A stretch of 14,503 nt of DNA from Alphaproteobacteria bacterium (GTDB lineage Bacteria; Pseudomonadota; Alphaproteobacteria; Rhodobacterales; Rhodobacteraceae), in assembly GCA_003696705.1 (NCBI GenBank), contig RFGD01000478.1, positions 1 through 14,503 on the forward strand, written 5' to 3'. Positions within the stretch are counted from its first letter, which is position 1, and each line of letters opens with the position of its first letter. Both the position numbers and the translations under genes were made by a program. This document shows, piece after piece, positions 13,447-14,503 of the stretch. The notes beneath the pieces were generated by a model. That model searched no databases and had not been told where the DNA came from. It was given only the letters and a program-made list of their open reading frames with translations.

Positions 13447-14079
13447 ATGACATTTCACGAAGTGCGCTTTCCCGCGTCGCTCAGCTTCGGCTCGACCGGC
13501 GGGCCCGAGCGCCGCACGGACATCGTGACGCTGGCCAACGGGTTCGAGGAACGGAACGCGCCCTGGGCACATTCGCGTCGTCGCTACGATGCGGGCGTGT
13601 CGATGCGCTCGCTCGATGACATCGAGACGCTGGTGGCCTTCTTCGAGGCGCGCGCCGGCCGGCTGTTCGGGTTCCGCTGGAAGGACTGGACGGACTACAA
13701 GTCCTGCCCGCCCTCGGCCGAGGTCGGCTTCGAGGACCAGACGATCGGCACCGGCGACGGCGCGACCCGGGATTTCCAGCTCGTAAAGCGCTATGCCTCG
13801 GGGCCGTCGTCCTACGACCGGCCGATCCGAAAGCCCGTGGCCGGCACGATTCGGGTCGGCGTGGCGGGCGACGAGCTTCGCGAAGGAATCCACTGGTCCG
13901 TGGATACCTCGACGGGGATCATCACCTTCGCCGAGCCCCCCGCCGCCGGGGCGCCGGTTACCGCCGGCTTCGAGTTCGATGTCCCGGTGCGCTTCGACAC
14001 GGACCGCATCGAGACCTCGGTCGCCAGCTTCCGCGCCGGCGAGGTGCCGACCGTTCCGGTGGTGGAGGTGCGGATATGA
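13447..14079 (+). CDS. Gene transfer agent distal tail protein (g12 homologue, DUF2460)
   Basis: The 210-residue protein shows the DUF2460 pattern: FHEVRFPASLSFGSTGGPER at the N terminus, then TLANGFEERNAPWAHSRRRYDAG (28-50) and GRLFGFRWKDWTDYKS (71-86), which is the most diagnostic stretch. A central region around the QTIGTGDGATRDFQLVKRY stretch and a C-terminal RFDTDRIETSVASF follow. In RcGTA this protein forms the ring at the tail end that joins tube to baseplate. ATG 13447 follows GAGG with a seven-base spacer. The stop overlaps the g13 start as ATGA. Confidence 0.93.
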   Translation: MTFHEVRFPASLSFGSTGGPERRTDIVTLANGFEERNAPWAHSRRRYDAGVSMRSLDDIETLVAFFEARAGRLFGFRWKDWTDYKSCPPSAEVGFEDQTIGTGDGATRDFQLVKRYASGPSSYDRPIRKPVAGTIRVGVAGDELREGIHWSVDTSTGIITFAEPPAAGAPVTAGFEFDVPVRFDTDRIETSVASFRAGEVPTVPVVEVRI

Positions 14080-14503
14080 CCCCTTCGGAACGCAAGGAGG
14101 CGCTGAATGCGCACCTGAAGGGCGGTGCCACGACCCTTTGCCATTGCTGGTCGGTCGAGCGGCGCGACGGGTGGGTGCGCGGGTTCACCGACCATGACCG
14201 CGACCTCGTCTTCGAGGGGATCACCTTCCACGCGGACACGGGCCTTGCCGCGACGGCCGTGGCGAGAACCCTTGGCCTGTCGGTCGACAACACCGAGGCG
14301 TCGGGCCTTCTGCGCGATGCCGCGATCACCGATGCCGACATCCTGGCCGGCCGGTTCGACGGCGCGAAGGTCCGCGCCTGGCTTGTGAACTGGGCCGATC
14401 CCGAGGCGCGGCGTCTGATCTTCGCCGGAGAGTTCGGCGAGGTGCAGCGCACGGGCGAGGCCTTCAGCGCAGAGCTTCGCGGCCTGGCGGAGCGCCTCAA
14501 CGA
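14076..14503 (+). CDS. Gene transfer agent hub protein (g13 homologue, DUF2163), 3' partial
   Basis: The ATG at 14076 overlaps the g12 stop (ATGA), and the frame stays open to the window edge, giving 142 complete codons plus two bases. Typical DUF2163 stretches are LKGGATTLCHCWSVERRDG, RGFTDHDRDLVFEGITF and DNTEASGLL, then a helical stretch with ITDADILAGRFDGAKVRAWLVNW. The family is about 290-300 residues long, so roughly half is present. In the RcGTA particle the corresponding protein forms the baseplate hub. The cell-wall peptidase (g14) and large g15 protein that should follow lie outside the window. Confidence 0.92.
   Translation, partial: MTPSERKEALNAHLKGGATTLCHCWSVERRDGWVRGFTDHDRDLVFEGITFHADTGLAATAVARTLGLSVDNTEASGLLRDAAITDADILAGRFDGAKVRAWLVNWADPEARRLIFAGEFGEVQRTGEAFSAELRGLAERLN

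Noticed and set aside
5628..14503. An active prophage
   Set aside because: No integrase, repressor, replication gene, lysis gene or attachment repeat is visible, and gene order and sizes match the gene transfer agent cluster. The window does end before g14-g15, so flanks to the right were not seen.
1..14503. CRISPR arrays, tRNA or rRNA genes, insertion sequences
   Set aside because: The only tandem repeat is the coding 42-base array without spacers. No tRNA-like cloverleaf, rRNA sequence, transposase or terminal inverted repeat pair was found by reading.

Overview
This window looks like chromosomal DNA of a high-GC alphaproteobacterium of the order Rhodobacterales (the Rhodobacter/Roseobacter group). 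That placement rests on strong GC bias at third codon positions, GTG starts in several genes, a fatty-acid synthesis cluster followed by mltG, and an adjoining block of small, tightly packed phage-like genes. The content and order of that block match the Rhodobacter capsulatus-type gene transfer agent (RcGTA) cluster. I cannot name the genus.

Left part (1-5474). The window opens inside a very acidic Asp/His/Ser repeat protein with a C-terminal calcium-binding motif pair of thrombospondin type 3 style (1-612, 5' end missing). After a hairpin terminator candidate come fabD and fabG (translationally coupled, TAATG), then acpP with its own promoter, a structured leader and a strong terminator, then fabF and mltG (coupled, TGATG). 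Together FabD, FabG, AcpP and FabF load and extend acyl chains on acyl carrier protein. MltG is an inner-membrane endolytic murein transglycosylase that cuts nascent glycan strands.

Right part (5475-14503). A good sigma70-like promoter (TTGACT-N17-TATAAG) is followed within about 25 bases by a terminator-like hairpin. Then come, all on the + strand, g1 (small terminase), g2 (large terminase), g3 (portal), g4 (prohead protease), g5 (major capsid), g6 (head-tail connector), g7 (head-tail adaptor), g8 (tail terminator), g9 (tail tube), g10 and g10.1 (tail assembly chaperones), g11 (short tape measure), g12 (distal tail protein) and the first half of g13 (hub protein). All reading frames are intact, with most start and stop codons overlapping. 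There is no integrase, repressor, replication or lysis gene and no attachment site, which fits a domesticated particle rather than a prophage. The genes act in order: DNA packaging, head building and maturation, neck, tail. The small head gene g3.5, which sits between portal and protease in R. capsulatus, is not present at that position.

I do not see a wholly new system here. The points most worth a second look are the repeat protein at the left edge (its 42-base repeats differ only synonymously), the run of four tetraloop-type hairpins in the acpP leader, the promoter-plus-terminator arrangement ahead of the gene transfer agent genes, the hairpins after the capsid gene, and the missing g3.5.
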